A stretch of DNA of 64,000 nucleotides, taken from Apiospora phragmitis. Taxonomy: Eukaryota > Ascomycota > Sordariomycetes > Amphisphaeriales > Apiosporaceae. Position numbers and translations under genes: made by a program. The first letter of the stretch is position 1, and the number at the start of each line of letters is the position of its first letter. The stretch covers positions 1,302,001 through 1,366,000 of the forward strand of contig JAQQWL010000004.1 in NCBI GenBank assembly GCA_038363925.1, read 5' to 3'. Below, one piece after another: positions 34,282 through 46,858 of this stretch. Under the pieces are notes generated by a model that was given only the letters and a program-made list of their open reading frames with translations, ran no database searches and was not told the DNA's origin.

Positions 34282-36922
34282 CGGCATTAGTAGTACTGCA
34301 ATAACCCTAACGAATAATATATCACTTAATTAACTCGAACTCGTCACATTGTAACGCTACCTCGCTTGATCTGCGTTCACTTGATTCGTTCCTCCCATGT
34401 GACGCGTGGTGTTTTTCGGGGTCGGAGAGTTCCATCGCTTAGCTGTCAGTAGATTGGGAATGCAACCCACCCTTGTACGTCATCGCCTTTGGTCACTCCT
34501 GTCGTCTGGTTGCCGATCAGATGGCATTAATTACCATGAAACTGGTGACGGCACCGTTGATATGCAAACCTGGCTTGAGGATCTGGCGATAAAGTTCGGA
34601 CGAGATGAAGAAATCACATCCGCTTCTCTCTGAGCTCTCTCGCGCGAGTCAATCTCTGGGTACAGTATTTTCTGGCGCCCGACTGATCAACTTTGGACTG
34701 ATTCCACCAAACGAACGATGGCGAAATGCCAAGACTTCTAACTACCAATCATCGTGTGGGTTTCAGCCCTGGTGGAGCGCACGCCCACAGTGGGCCTGTG
34801 GATGGCTGGGGCAACTGCGGAAATACCACCAATACAGTAGCGATTGGCAGGGCGGATCTATTTTTTCGGTGGTGATCGATCTGCCGTTGCTGCCATTTCT
34901 CGACTTTCCCATCCAGTCCGGACCTTTTCCCCCTGCAGAAACCCATCAACATTCTCCATACGGCGAAACCTCCGATAACCACAACCAACAACGAGGGCCC
35001 CACAGTCCTTCCGCAGCCCCCCCTTCAAACCCAGAACCATGTCCATATCTTGCGAAATCTGAAATTTTGCAAATTTCCTTTTTTTTCTTTCCCGTCCTCT
35101 TCAAAGCCATGGTGCATGGGGGCTCGGGAAGCCGGCACTGGAACCAGCCGTCGGCAGTTCCTGGTTCAGAGAACAGGGCGGCTCACCGTCGAGTTGGGAC
35201 ACCGGAATAGAACACAAGGGAAAGGAAAGAGAAGGTCAAGCAAGGATTTACGGAGTATGCCGTGCCGAACGTTCTGGCTTTAACGAAACAGCCATTCATT
35301 CCACTACGTCACTGGCCCCTATCAGTTTTTCGCGAACCTCGAGTCGAGGAGTGCAAGCAGTGGTGGGAGGCCACCCAAACGAACTGCAGTACTGAGTACA
35401 AGGGGTCAAGGGTTCTTCTCTCCGAGGCTAAGACATGCATATGCACGTATATGTACTATTCAGGAGTAATTTGTAATGATCCGTACTGCCGGGCACACCA
35501 TCAGCCGCCAACAACGGTTTTGTCCCCTGTAAGCCTGGGCTTGTGCTTGTAGCAAACGTGCATGCATACTCTGTCAGGCATCAGGGGTTGAAGCAGGGAA
35601 CAGTACTGATCACCACACTTTCTCTTCCCCAATCACGATGCGGCACGTTCCAGCACACCCGCAGCGTGTGGCTTCCTTGTTCTTTCTTCGCTTCTTCTTC
35701 GTCTCCCCCGCCCCATCACGGAGATTCCCTTGAGCGGGACTGCCTCCTCGGAGGAAAAAAAACGTAGGCAAGCGGCCGACCGGCTTATTCCATGCCATGA
35801 CCCATGGTCCTAGAATTCCTCAATCTCCATATCTTGTCCCAATCACTTCGGGCTGCCAGGATGCAGATGCTCAACAACTGCCTCCCCTATCTTTTAGCGT
35901 GGGAAAAGTTTGGTTGCGTTTCCCACGGAAGCGAGATGACCTTCAACTCCTACTGCCGGGCTTCCTTGTTTTTGAATATGGTCGCGCGCAAGTGCCAGCG
36001 GACACGATTCATTCGGCTATCGTAAGCCATGATCTGACCACACTCATCGGAACTGCCCGTTTACTGACAATGTTTTGTTGTTGTTTTTCCCGCGGATCGC
36101 TTAGTACGTGTGCTTGGCACGTTATCTTATCTTACCCTCCAGAGCCAAGGCTATTCATCGCTGCGCTCTCGGAGTATCCAAGCCGATGATGAGTTACGGG
36201 TTACTTTTGTTCTCGTTGCGGCCCATGAGGCTTTCCCTTCCAGAAGACGACGATTCACTAACACAGCTGTCGTTGTGGAACTGACAGGGGCTGGTGGATC
36301 TCGATAGTCCGACAGCAGTCGCCGGCTCCGATGACTAACAAGAGACTGGAATATCCCGGTCTATTGATCGTTCGGGTTTATCTGGAGATACCTTGTACGA
36401 CTTCTACTTTTGGTAAGGAGTTGCGTTCTTCTTCAGTCAACCTCGCTTCCGCCCAGAAATGAAGCATGATCTTCAATTTGAATTCACCCAACCCAGAGGA
36501 ATCAATAGACCATTCATACGCTATGGAGACTTGGAAGTCCAGGCCGACTCCGCAACGATCGAGATCTGCAGCGGCCGGCCCTCTGTCAGCGATAGCCTCA
36601 AAACAAAACAAACTTGCAAAGAATGCAACCGTTCGAGTCAGATACCGATTCTTCCGCGTGTATATTCCACATTGCAAGTCATGCGGACGGGAAAAGTCAG
36701 GGGTTGGGTGCAGCTAGATTTCAGGGGGTGCAAGAACCATGAATTATATGGGTTGATCTTGTGCTTTTCCTGACATACGGCTCCTCGACCGTAAGCCTTG
36801 TGATGAAACCTCCAATAACAGAACATCGCCGCGATCGACATCACGGAGTGCTTGGTATAATAACTGTGCTGCTTAAGATGGTGATAAGCCATTCGTCGCC
36901 CATCACAGTAGCTGAGTATGTC
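34282..36922. other. Long intergenic stretch, no gene recognised
   Basis: 2.6 kb of normal composition. Open frames of 130-200 codons occur (for example 34605-35210) but show no domain, biased composition or splice support. A pyrimidine-rich patch lies at 35060-35110. No RNA gene is seen before the tRNA. Confidence 0.5.
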
Positions 36923-37036
36923 GCCCGCTTGGCTTAGTGGTAAAGCGCATCACTAGTAGTATATCAATATATACGCCATATCCTATCACGGCCTCTGGTA
37001 ATGATGAGATCACTGGTTCGATTCCAGTAGTGGGCA
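36923..37036 (+). tRNA. tRNA-Thr (anticodon AGT) with intron
   Basis: A full cloverleaf can be drawn. The acceptor arms GCCCGCT (36923-36929) and AGTGGGC (37029-37035) pair with one G-U. The D stem is GCTT/AAGC, with the A box TGGCTTAGTGG. The anticodon stem is CATCA/TGATG around loop CTAGTA+A (anticodon AGT, 36955-36957). The T arm is ACTGG/CCAGT with loop TTCGATT. The discriminator is A. A 42-nt intron at 36959-37000 lies one base 3' of the anticodon, the usual position in nuclear tRNA genes. A T4 run about 35 bases downstream could terminate Pol III. The spliced tRNA is 72 nt. Confidence 0.93.
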
Positions 37037-37492
37037 TGCAACATGCGGAAATTTCAACACTATCGACATTTTGCTGCTTGCTTGGCCTCTCCGCATCACA
37101 TAGACCAACTTACAGCTCTGAAGACGACTAAGATTAGGTACTAAGTCCGGGTAAGGAAGCTACAATGATTAAATCTCCAAATCGGTTCAGCTTTACATAG
37201 CGTGCCAGGGGGTATATTGGGTTGGGGATATGTTTATCCACAGATAGATAGATGGCCGTGTCACCTTGCCGTTCGAAGAGATATAGCCATGTTTTGCGTG
37301 TTACGGTCACAATGGTCGCCGTTGTACTAGCTATAAAGCCACACATTTCCTATAAGCGAAAGAACACCAGACCTACCAGGCAGTAACAGTGCCTCGTTAA
37401 TATTTAAATAGATACGTTTAACTCGAGGTCCCTAGTCTACACATATCATCATGCTTTTTACACTTGTCTCTATAACTTAATGTTTAAGTATA
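37037..37492. other. tRNA 3' flank up to AT-rich block 2
   Basis: No gene. Composition falls from normal to AT-rich after about 37380, and the first TIR begins at 37493. Confidence 0.5.
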
Positions 37493-38138
37493 AACACTTT
37501 AATCACTTAGCCGTTTTATTATATAAATAGCTACTTAAACTTAATATTAAACTATCGTAGTTTAAGTTTATTTAATTAATAACTATTTAAAAAGAAATCG
37601 AAATATTATAACTTTAACGAATTTTAATTTTAATATAACTAGTATTATTAAAAGCACTTTTCGAATTTAAGCTAATAATTTAAATTATTTTATTTTCTTT
37701 CGATTTACTTTAAAAGTTATATTATTAACTTATTATTTTATCTTAAACTACTATTATATTTTATATTATAATAAAAGTACGATTAAAGTTTTTAATTATT
37801 TAATTAGTTTTAAGTTTATATACTTTATATAATTCGAGTTTTAAACGGTCTCTTTTTTATTTTAATTTAATTAATTAAGCGTTTAAAATATTAAGCCTTT
37901 TTTAAACTTATAAACTAATAGCCTCTTATAAATACTATTAGATTAATTATTTTAATTATAAATTAAAGCTTTAATTTAAAGTATATATTAAAAACTAATA
38001 AGTATAAACGCTTTTTAAATAAATATTTATTAATTATTAAATTATTTAAGGTTTAAAAAGACCACTTTTTAACCGCGGCCTTACTCGTATTTATATAATC
38101 GAGAGTTAAAAGATTTAAAAATATCTTGTAAATAAATT

Positions 38139-38156
38139 CCGGTAGCTCGCTACCGG
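38139..38156. repeat. Conserved palindrome in element X, copy 1
   Basis: CCGGTAGC and GCTACCGG with two bases between. The same place in copy 2 (52849-52862) reads GGTGGC/GCCACC. Both copies stay perfectly palindromic although the bases differ. Confidence 0.6.
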
Positions 38157-38209
38157 TTAATTATTACTTTAAATTTATAAGTTAATTCTTAAATGTAATA
38201 TTACGTTTA

Positions 38210-40043
38210 ACGTATCTCATAAGCGAATGTCTTATATAAGCGAATGTCTTATTTTTTATACCTTTTTTAATAAAATATAATTTTACCACAATATATTTAA
38301 TATATTAAAATTAATCGGAATTTTTATTTCTAGATATTTCTATATTATTTTAATAAGTGCGCGTATTATGCCCGGGCTTTCCGTAGATTTTATAGTGTTA
38401 TAAACGTGTTTTAAAAGTTTTTATATAATTATTTCTCCGACGCGATTCGTTTTATAACTGTTTATTAACGTTTTTTTAAAATTATAAGTTTTTTTTAGTT
38501 TATATACAAAGTAATCCTTTATTTTATAGCCGTCTTTTTTATACAGCGGCGCCGGCTAAGTATTTGATTTATTTTTCGAAATATTACGTTTTTATTTTTT
38601 AAAAGAGTAATTCGGTATATAATATATGTTATAATTTTTACGATCTAATTAAAACTAGTTAAAATAAACGTTAAAAAGTTATTTTAATACTATACGATAC
38701 GGTTTCGAACGTATTCGGTTTAAGATTAAGCCTTAATCGATTTGTTTAAAGTTTTTAATTTTTAAAGAATAAGTAGGCCGGAAAATGTTCTCGGAGATAT
38801 TAAAGTATATAGTTTTATATTTAATTATAAAATAATATATTCTAAATTATATAAGACGAGTTTTATTTTTTAAAAGCTTTTTTATATATTTAAAACGGTA
38901 AAAATCGATTGGAACGCTTTTAAAAACGCTAGTAAGAAGTCCTCTTTTAAAATATAAGTGATATACGCCCGTATAAAACATTTAATTTCTTTCCCGTACG
39001 CTTTTTTATTATATAAAAATAGCTAATATTAAGAGGTTAGAATTTATATAATAAATGAGAAGGTATAAAAAGTATAATAATCGAGTTCATTTTATAATAG
39101 AGCTTAAAAGTTATCGAGTAATAGCTTTTATAGCCGTTTAAGATTAAGAGGCGATAACGACTTTTCGTACGAAACCTAGTATATTAATTAAAGTATTAAA
39201 TCTAGTCTTCGCCTTTTTTATTCGTGGTTTAGCTATTTTTAGTAATTATGATCACTTAATCTTTCGGTAATAGGCTGTTTTCGTATTAGGAAGAGAGGTG
39301 CGTTTTCCTGGTAAAGATGATATACGGAGGGATGGCGTAACCGTATAATCTAACGCTTTAAATAATTATAACCTATTCCTAGTTCTTTTATTATATTATT
39401 TTAGGTTTTCTATATTAATCGGAAGTGGTTATAACTATTTCGAACGAGATTTAATTTATAAAAAAGCCGGTCTTATTAAAGTTATAAATATCCTCTTTTT
39501 AAATCCTATATTTATAAATTATATTCTATATAAAAGTAAATTACGCGCGATACGCGTCGGGATTTTTATAAAAAACTCTTTAATAATCGATTTTTTAATT
39601 AAAACGTATCCGGAGGTCTAGTTATTATAGTATAAAGTTAAAGGCTTAATTAACGCCGATACGTCTCGTATCGCGTAAGTTAAATAATCGATTTATTATA
39701 TCTTATATATTATTTAGCCGGGGAAAAAACGATTACGTATTTAAATTAATAATATATCGAATAATCGTATCTTTTTTAGAATTTAAAAGCTTTTGAAAAT
39801 TTGTAAATATTTCGCGTCGTATAGGTTAATTATTTCGTTTACGTTATAAGGTTTTCGATAAGACGTAATAGATTAATATAGCCTTTTATACGTTTAAAGT
39901 CAAGTCTTCTTAGAACGCTTAAAGCGTTAAAATTATATTATTTTCTTTTTAAAGTTATAGTATTTTCGGACGTAAAAGAATATAAAAAAGGTTAAGGCTA
40001 TAAAGAAATTTATAAAAGTAAGATATTCGCTTATAGGATATGT
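38210..40043 (-). mobile_element. Fot1/pogo-type transposon, copy H, nested in element X copy 1
   Basis: TA-flanked, with left end ACGTATCTCATAAGCGAATG and right end CATTCGC-like GATATTCGCTTATAGGATAT. GCGAATGTC is repeated inside the left end. The 3' landmark GCGTATTATGCCCGGGC appears near 38360, so the transposase runs on the minus strand. The length of 1.83 kb matches copy A. Frames are all broken. Confidence 0.85.
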
Positions 40044-41068
40044 TATATTAAATATTAATTAATAATAAAGAACTAAGTATTTTTAAACATTTTATTTTAA
40101 TATAAAAAAAAGATGTAAATTAAAAAACTATAATATATAAAAAGTATATATTAGTAAATATAATAAATAAATTTTATTAATTATATATTTCGTTATAAAA
40201 TAGTTTTATATATAATTAGTATAGTTATTTAAAATAAATAACTGTTATTATTTCGAGTTTTTCTAGTTTTATTTATAATGAATAAATAAATAATTAATTT
40301 TAAAGATTTATTTACAAGATTTAAAATTTATTACCGAGGTTTAAAAATAATTAAAAAAAATATCATTTAGATTTATAAACTTTATACGAACTATTTATTT
40401 ATAATAAATAATATTTTAGATAAATATTTTAATTAATTCGATTAAATTAATTATATAATGATTATTAATTTTATTTATATTATAAGTAAATCGAATAAAA
40501 TTATCCTTAATAAAATCTTATTTAAAAATAAAGAAAAAAGGTTAAATTATTTTTTAAATATATAATAAACTCGTTAAAAGTTTATTATTATAATTAGTAT
40601 AATTTTTTACTTAAAGTAACGAGCGATAAATTTTAAAGAGTAAGGCGCGCTAGTTTATTTTAAATAACCGGGTAACGAATAGTCGAAGTACGTTATATTT
40701 AAAAATAAAGCTTAATTACGCTTATTAAATAGCTTAGGTTTTAAAATATTTCTTTAAACGAAAAAAGGGTTTTAACGAACTTTATAAACTCCGTTCGAGT
40801 TAGTCTACCTTTAATTTTATCTTATAAAAAAGCTCGGGGTATTTTAAATATTTTAAAGCTATACGTTTCGACTCGCTAGTTTATATAATTAAAATAATAC
40901 TTTAGATAATAAATTTAAAGATTAAAATAAATATAACTAAAAAGTATAAAAAGTAACGAATTTAATAATATCTTTTAATTATTAATAAAATAGTTAAAAG
41001 GCTTTATTTATTAGTAATTAATTTAAGTAGCTAATTATATAATAAGACGATTAAATAATTAAAGTGCT

Positions 41069-41230
41069 TATATAAAGTAATCTTATTCTTTTTTATTACG
41101 CTCTTTAGTATAGATTACTGCTACTAATGTTACGACACTTATATTCGTATTTAAAATCCGAATCGAATTTTATCCTCACCACTACCGCGTTAATAAAATT
41201 TTACTTCTTAGTCACGGTTTTACGAATAAA
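41069..41230. other. Spacer between element X copy 1 and the retrotransposon
   Basis: About 160 AT-rich bases with a slightly less mutated patch (TAGATTACTGCTACTAATG). Nothing is recognised. Confidence 0.4.
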
Positions 41231-41235
41231 TCGAA

Positions 41236-41965
41236 TATAACGAACGCTATTCGAGTTTTAAAAGAAACCTAGTAAAACGTACTTAGATTTATATTAATAA
41301 TATAAAAGAGTATTTAAACGTGCGATAAAAAAACCGCGCTATTAATATAATAAGTAATAGTATTTTAGTTCGTAAAGTAATAATAAAAGTAATCGAGCGA
41401 AAAGATTTATATAATAAAATTATTAAAGCTATTTATTTTATTAAGAAATTAAATTAGTATTTAAGTTAATTATTAAAATAAATTAATGTTTAAGTTAATC
41501 TTTAAAATAAAATTTTTATTATAAAATATACAAGGAATCGTTTATCGTTATATATTTAATCTCTCCTTTATTAATATCCTTAGTTCTCGAGGATCTCGAG
41601 GATCTCGCGAGATCTCGTCGAGCCGGCTTTTTAAACCTCGTTAAGATCCCGAGAGCTATTAACCTTTAATTATTTTATTTTTATATAACTTATAACAATT
41701 ATCTTATTTTAATTATATCGTTTTAATTATTTAAACCCGGCTGTTTAGCTTATACTAATCGCTTAATATTATCGTCGTTAGTTAATCTTACACTTTTCCT
41801 TTAATAACCGTTATTATGCCCCCGGCGGGCAGATTTATTATTATTAATAAATCGTAAGCGCTAATTAAGTAAGCCTAGCTTATACTAGGTCTTATATATA
41901 TTTCGAGGCATCGTAAAGCCGTATCGAAAATAGGTCTAGGTTATATAATTAAGTTAAGTTATAAT
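41236..41965 (-). repeat. 3' LTR of the minus-strand retrotransposon
   Basis: TATAACGAACGCTATTCGAG at the plus-strand left border and GTTATAATA at the right, with a GC-rich core (GATCTCGCGAGATCTCGTCG). It matches 3385-4113 closely. The next bases, read on the minus strand, form a polypurine tract (AAAAAGAGGGAAATAA). Confidence 0.8.
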
Positions 41966-42171
41966 ATTATTTCCCTCTTTTTATTTATTTTATTTTTAAA
42001 GCGATTAATTATTATAAATATTATACCTTAATATCCTCTTCGGTAATAAATTCCCTCTTTTTTTTACTTTTTATTATAATATATATTTATTATAACGAAT
42101 CGTGTTAAAAAGCGCCGCGCGTAAAAATAACCTAAGACTAAGAAGTCTCGTACTTATAACCTTCTTATTTA

Positions 42172-43972
42172 ACGTACCTTATAAGCGAGCTACGCACTTT
42201 TAATTAATTTTTTTATAATTAATTTTATGTTAACTTTTCACTTTTAATAAGTATAAAACTAAAAAATAAAGAAAAAAAAGTTTAATTTAATACTTTAAAC
42301 GTTTTAAAATAACCCGAAATTAAGTATACGAAAAGCTGTAATAATAAATCATATTTTAAAGTCGACGTTACGTAGCCGACGACGCGGAACTCGACCACGA
42401 TCCGAAATCTCTATAAATTCTCGAAAACTTTTTAATTTTAAAAAGGAATTAATTATTCGATATATTCTTAATTTAAATACGCTATTGTTTTTTCTTTAAT
42501 TAAGTAATATAAAAGATATAGCGAATCGATTCTTAGTTTACGTAACGCGGGACGCGTCGACGTTAACTAAGCTTTTAACTTTATATAATAATAACTAAAC
42601 CTCCGGTCGCATTTTAACCGAAGAATCGATTATTAAAAAATCTTTTATAAAGATCTTAACGCGTATCGCGTATAATTTATTTTTATATAAAATATAATTA
42701 ATAAATATAAAATATAAATAGAGGATATATATAATTTTAACGAGACTAAGTTTTTTATAAGTTAAATCTCGTTTAAAATAATCGTAACCACCTCCGATTA
42801 ACGCGGAAAGCCTAAAATAATATAATAAAAGAATTAAAAATAAGTTATAATTATTCAAGGCGTTGAATTAAACGGTTACGTTATCCCTTCGTATATTATT
42901 TTTATAAAAAAAACATACCTTTTTTCTTCTATAAAAACAGCTTATTATTAAAGAACTAAGTGATTATAATTATTAAAAATAGCTAAATTACTAATAAAAA
43001 AGGCGAAGACTAGATTTAATACTTTAATTAATATACTAGGTTTTATATAAAGGGTCGTTATCGCCTCTTAGTCTTAGACGGCCACGAAAGCCACCACTCG
43101 ATAACTTTCGAGCTCTATTATAAAAAGAACTCGATTATTATACTCATATATATATATATATATATTTTATCGCATAAGCTTTAACTTCTTAATATCGGTT
43201 ATTTTTATATATTAAAAAAAGCGTACGGGAAAGAAATTGAAGGTTTTATACGAGCGCATATTACTTATATTTTTAAGAAGGATTTCCTACCAGCGTTTCT
43301 CAAAGCGTTCTAAGCGACTTTTACCGTTTCGAATATATTATTTTATAATTAAATATAAAGCTACGCATTTTAACACCTTTAGGAACGTTTTTCGACCTAT
43401 TTATCCCTTAAGAATTAAAAACCTTAAATAATTTAATTAAAGATTAATCTTAAACCGAATACGTTCGAAACCGTATCGTATAATATTAAAATAGCTTTTC
43501 GATATTTATTTTAATTAATTTTAATTAAATCGTAAAGGTTATAACGTAAATTATATACCGAGTTATTTTTTTAAAAGGTAAAAACGCGACACTTTAAAAG
43601 GTAAATAAGATACTTAGCCGGCGCCGCTGTACGAAAAAGAAACAGCTATAAAATAGAAGATCACTTTATATATAAACTAGAGAAGATTTATAGTTTTAAA
43701 AAAAATATTAATAAATAGTTATAAAACGAATCGCGTCTGAGGAGTAGTTATACGAGAACGTTTAAGATACGCCTATAACGTTATAAAATCTACGGAGAGC
43801 CCGGGTATAATACGCGCACTTATTAAAATAATATAAAAACCCTTAAAAATAATAATTATTAATATATTTAATTAGTTTTAAGCGTTATAATTAAATTAAT
43901 TTATAATTTATAAGGCTTAATAATAAAAAGTACGCAGCTTACTTATATACGTAGCTCGCTTATAAAGTACGT
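42172..43972 (+). mobile_element. Fot1/pogo-type transposon, copy G (second terminus type)
   Basis: TA-flanked ends ACGTACCTTATAAGCGAGCT and GTAGCTCGCTTATAAAGTAC. This AGCTCGC terminus differs from the GAATGTCCC terminus of copies A, D and H. The transposase shows VLDGHESHHS at about 43071-43105 in unmutated form, then FELYYKKNSII, which is better preserved than in the other copies. The CCCGGG landmark near 43800 confirms plus orientation. No complete open frame remains. Confidence 0.85.
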
Positions 43973-43974
43973 TA

Positions 43975-46428
43975 AGTTATTTTTAAAAGTTTTATTACTA
44001 TATTAAACGGTTACTTTTATTATATTCGTCGTAGTTTTATTTATTAAGTTTCGCTAAATAAATCTTTTTTTATTTATTATTAATATAATATATTTATAAT
44101 TATTTACTATTTAATATAAAGATTTTTTTAAATACGCTTAATATTATTTCTTTATATTCGGCGGCGTTTGTTTCCCGGCCGATATTTTTATAAATAATTA
44201 ACAAGCTTTTACGATCGAGCGTCGTATCGTTGCTATTCTTCCTCTCTTTCTCGGTAAAATATTACTTAATACGTTAGTAAAAGTATTTATATACCCCTCC
44301 TCGTATAAAGTACTAGTTTCATACTTATAATTTCAGTTCGTTAAATAGTTTAAAAGTTTATTAAGTTCGTTAAAGCTCGAGGCTATTTTACGGGTTTTTA
44401 ATTATAATAAAGAGGTTTTTTTATCAAATATATACTTATACGTTTTAAAAGTATTAAGCATTTCTTTTTAAACGTTTATAAGTTCGCGATTTTTTTAAGC
44501 GTATTTAAGGTATTAATCTTCGAAACACTCCTTTTAATCTCGTTCTTTTAATTAGTATTATTATAACTATTATAAACATTTTTATATTAATAAGTACGCT
44601 CTTCGTTTATTCGATATAAACGTTTAAATTTTCTTAATAATATAATTAAAGTATAAGTACGAAATAAATTATTTACCCATCTATTAAAAAAAACTGTTTA
44701 TTTTTAACTTTTTTCGTAAAATATTTAATATAAATACTATATATACGATATTTATAAAAAAATAAAGTATATATTATTTATAAGCGAGATATAAAAATCG
44801 TTATTTACGGCGTAGTTTTCGTTAACCTTTTAATCGAACCCTATTATAATAAATACTTAGCGTAAACGTTTTAAGTCTAAGTAAAAAATACCCGGGATGG
44901 CTAGTTATTTATTAATCTTTAAGTCTCGGGGCTTAACGATTTCCTTTACGAGCTCTTTTATTAATATACTTATTAGTTAATCGTAATTTATAAGTTATTC
45001 TTATTAATTAATCGTACCTTCGCTATCGTTAAAATTATTATATATCGAGGTAAGTTCTTTACGTGTTATTATAACGCTTCGGTTATAACGTCTTTTAACT
45101 TTAAAAGCTTTAAAGAATTATTCGGTCCTTTTTTTATTTATTAAATATATAATATACTTATTATTATAATAAATTATTGAAAATAAGCTGCCGTAGTTAA
45201 TTATAACGTTACTTTTTTTAATAATTATTATAAAAATACCTTCGGCTTAAGTAGCGTTAATATACTATTTTTTCGGGATTTTTTAAAAATCCTTTTCTAA
45301 GCATCGATATTCTCGAGCGTAATACCTTTATTTTTAATAATTATAATAAATAATATTAATGTTTATAAGTTCGTTATAATAGCCGTATATAATAATTCTT
45401 TTAAGTTATATATTATTATATTAATATAAACGTCTTATATTAATTTTAACTCGGTTATTTCATTATTATAAACCGCTTTATTTCTCGCGGCGGTATTTAT
45501 ATAAACGCGTATTAATTTTAATAATAAGTTCTATATATAAAAAGAAATAATTAAGGGTATTAAACCGGCTAAATTCGTTTTTAATTTATTGATTTACCCT
45601 TTAATAATATCTTATAATTTTCGTAACTTTTATATAATTTTAACCGGGTTATAATACGTCGGAATTCGGCGGTATAAAAAACGGCTAACCTTTTTTATTT
45701 AAAAGTTTTAAGCTTTCTCTCGGCTTATCGTTTCTTATCGAGATTTTAAAAAAACGATTTAAAATAGTCTTAAAACCGTCGTAACTTTTAAAAATCTATT
45801 ATACTTTTACCCGGTATAACTTAACTTATTAATCGTTTTTACGAGTTTATTTAACAAAGCTCGAATTAAATGAGCGCTTTCCTTTTTAAAAATAAAGCGA
45901 CGTGAACGATTCGTTACGTAGCGTTTTAAAACGTCCCTTTATAAAATCGCTAACAGGCCTTATTTAAATAAGGTCTTTTTAAAGATTCCCGCTCGTTTTA
46001 TTAAAAAGTGTTAACGTATTAATCTTTATTCCTCCTTTAAATACAATAGGGGTTTAAATAATATTAATAATAATATAAAAAGGCGTACTTTTTCGCGTAG
46101 CTTATTAATATTATAAAATATTTATTTTAATATTAACTTAATTAAAAGCTCGTTACGCTCTTTTTAAAGTTTAGCGTAATAGTGGTAATATTCAGCGTTC
46201 TTTTATTCGAAATATTTAATACGTTTAATTAACTCTTATTAAATAAGGCCGCCGTCGCTGTCGTCGCTATTAACCTCTATAGCGGTGTCTCGTTAAGAGG
46301 CGCCGAAGGTAGTAATAGGAATCTTTTCTTATCGAGCAGGGTAGCTAGGTTTAAACATAGATATAATTATTATAAAGCTATTACTTAAAGGTTTAAATAA
46401 TAATTCGTAAAAATAAAAGTAATTTAAA
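43975..46428 (-). pseudogene. 5' internal (gag-side) remnant of the minus-strand retrotransposon
   Basis: RIP-mutated sequence homologous to 16000-20698. The end beside the 5' LTR reads, on the minus strand, like the leader of the plus-strand element (for example TTTTTACGAATTATTATTTAAACC compared at 6570-6610, in parts). No open frame and no readable protein motif. Confidence 0.6.
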
Positions 46429-46858
46429 TATAATAGACGTTATTTAAGTTTTAAAAAAAAACTTAATAAAACGTACCTAAATTTATATTAATAATACGAA
46501 AACGTATTTAAATATATAATAAATAAAACGCTTTATTAATATAATAAGTAATAATATTTTAATTTATAAAATAATAATAAAAGTAATCGATTGAAAAGAT
46601 TCGTATAATATAATTATTAAAATAAGGAATATTTATATAAAATATATAAGGAATTATTTATTATTATATACTTAATCTCTTTTTTTATTAATAATTTTAA
46701 TTCTTAAAGCTCTCGAGGATTTCGCGAATTCTCGTCGAGCCGGCTCTTTAATCTCGTTAAAATCCCGAGAGCTATTAACCCTTAATTATTTTATTTTAAC
46801 TATATCGTTTTAATTGTTTAAACCCGGTTATTTAATTCTTATTAACCGCTTAATATTA

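Larger units (their letters stand above)
37493..41068 (+). mobile_element. TIR element family X, copy 1 (split by Fot1-like copy H)
   Basis: Left end AACACTTTAATCACTTAGC and right end TTAATTATTTAATCG...AAAGTGCT read as inverted repeats; both ends continue with TTATTATATAA(A/T)TAGCTACTTAAA. TA flanks both sides. Without copy H the element is about 1.74 kb. Positions 37493-38208 are the inverse of 52700-53490, and 40120-41068 the inverse of 49641-50750, so a second copy lies in opposite orientation. No transposase motif could be read. Confidence 0.78.

Noticed and set aside
34605..35210. 201-codon open frame on the plus strand
   Set aside because: No domain, irregular composition, no conserved motif and no splice context; likely chance in GC-normal DNA.
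42595..43431. Short open frames inside Fot1-like copy G
   Set aside because: They are remnants of a mutated transposase or AT-rich chance frames rather than genes.
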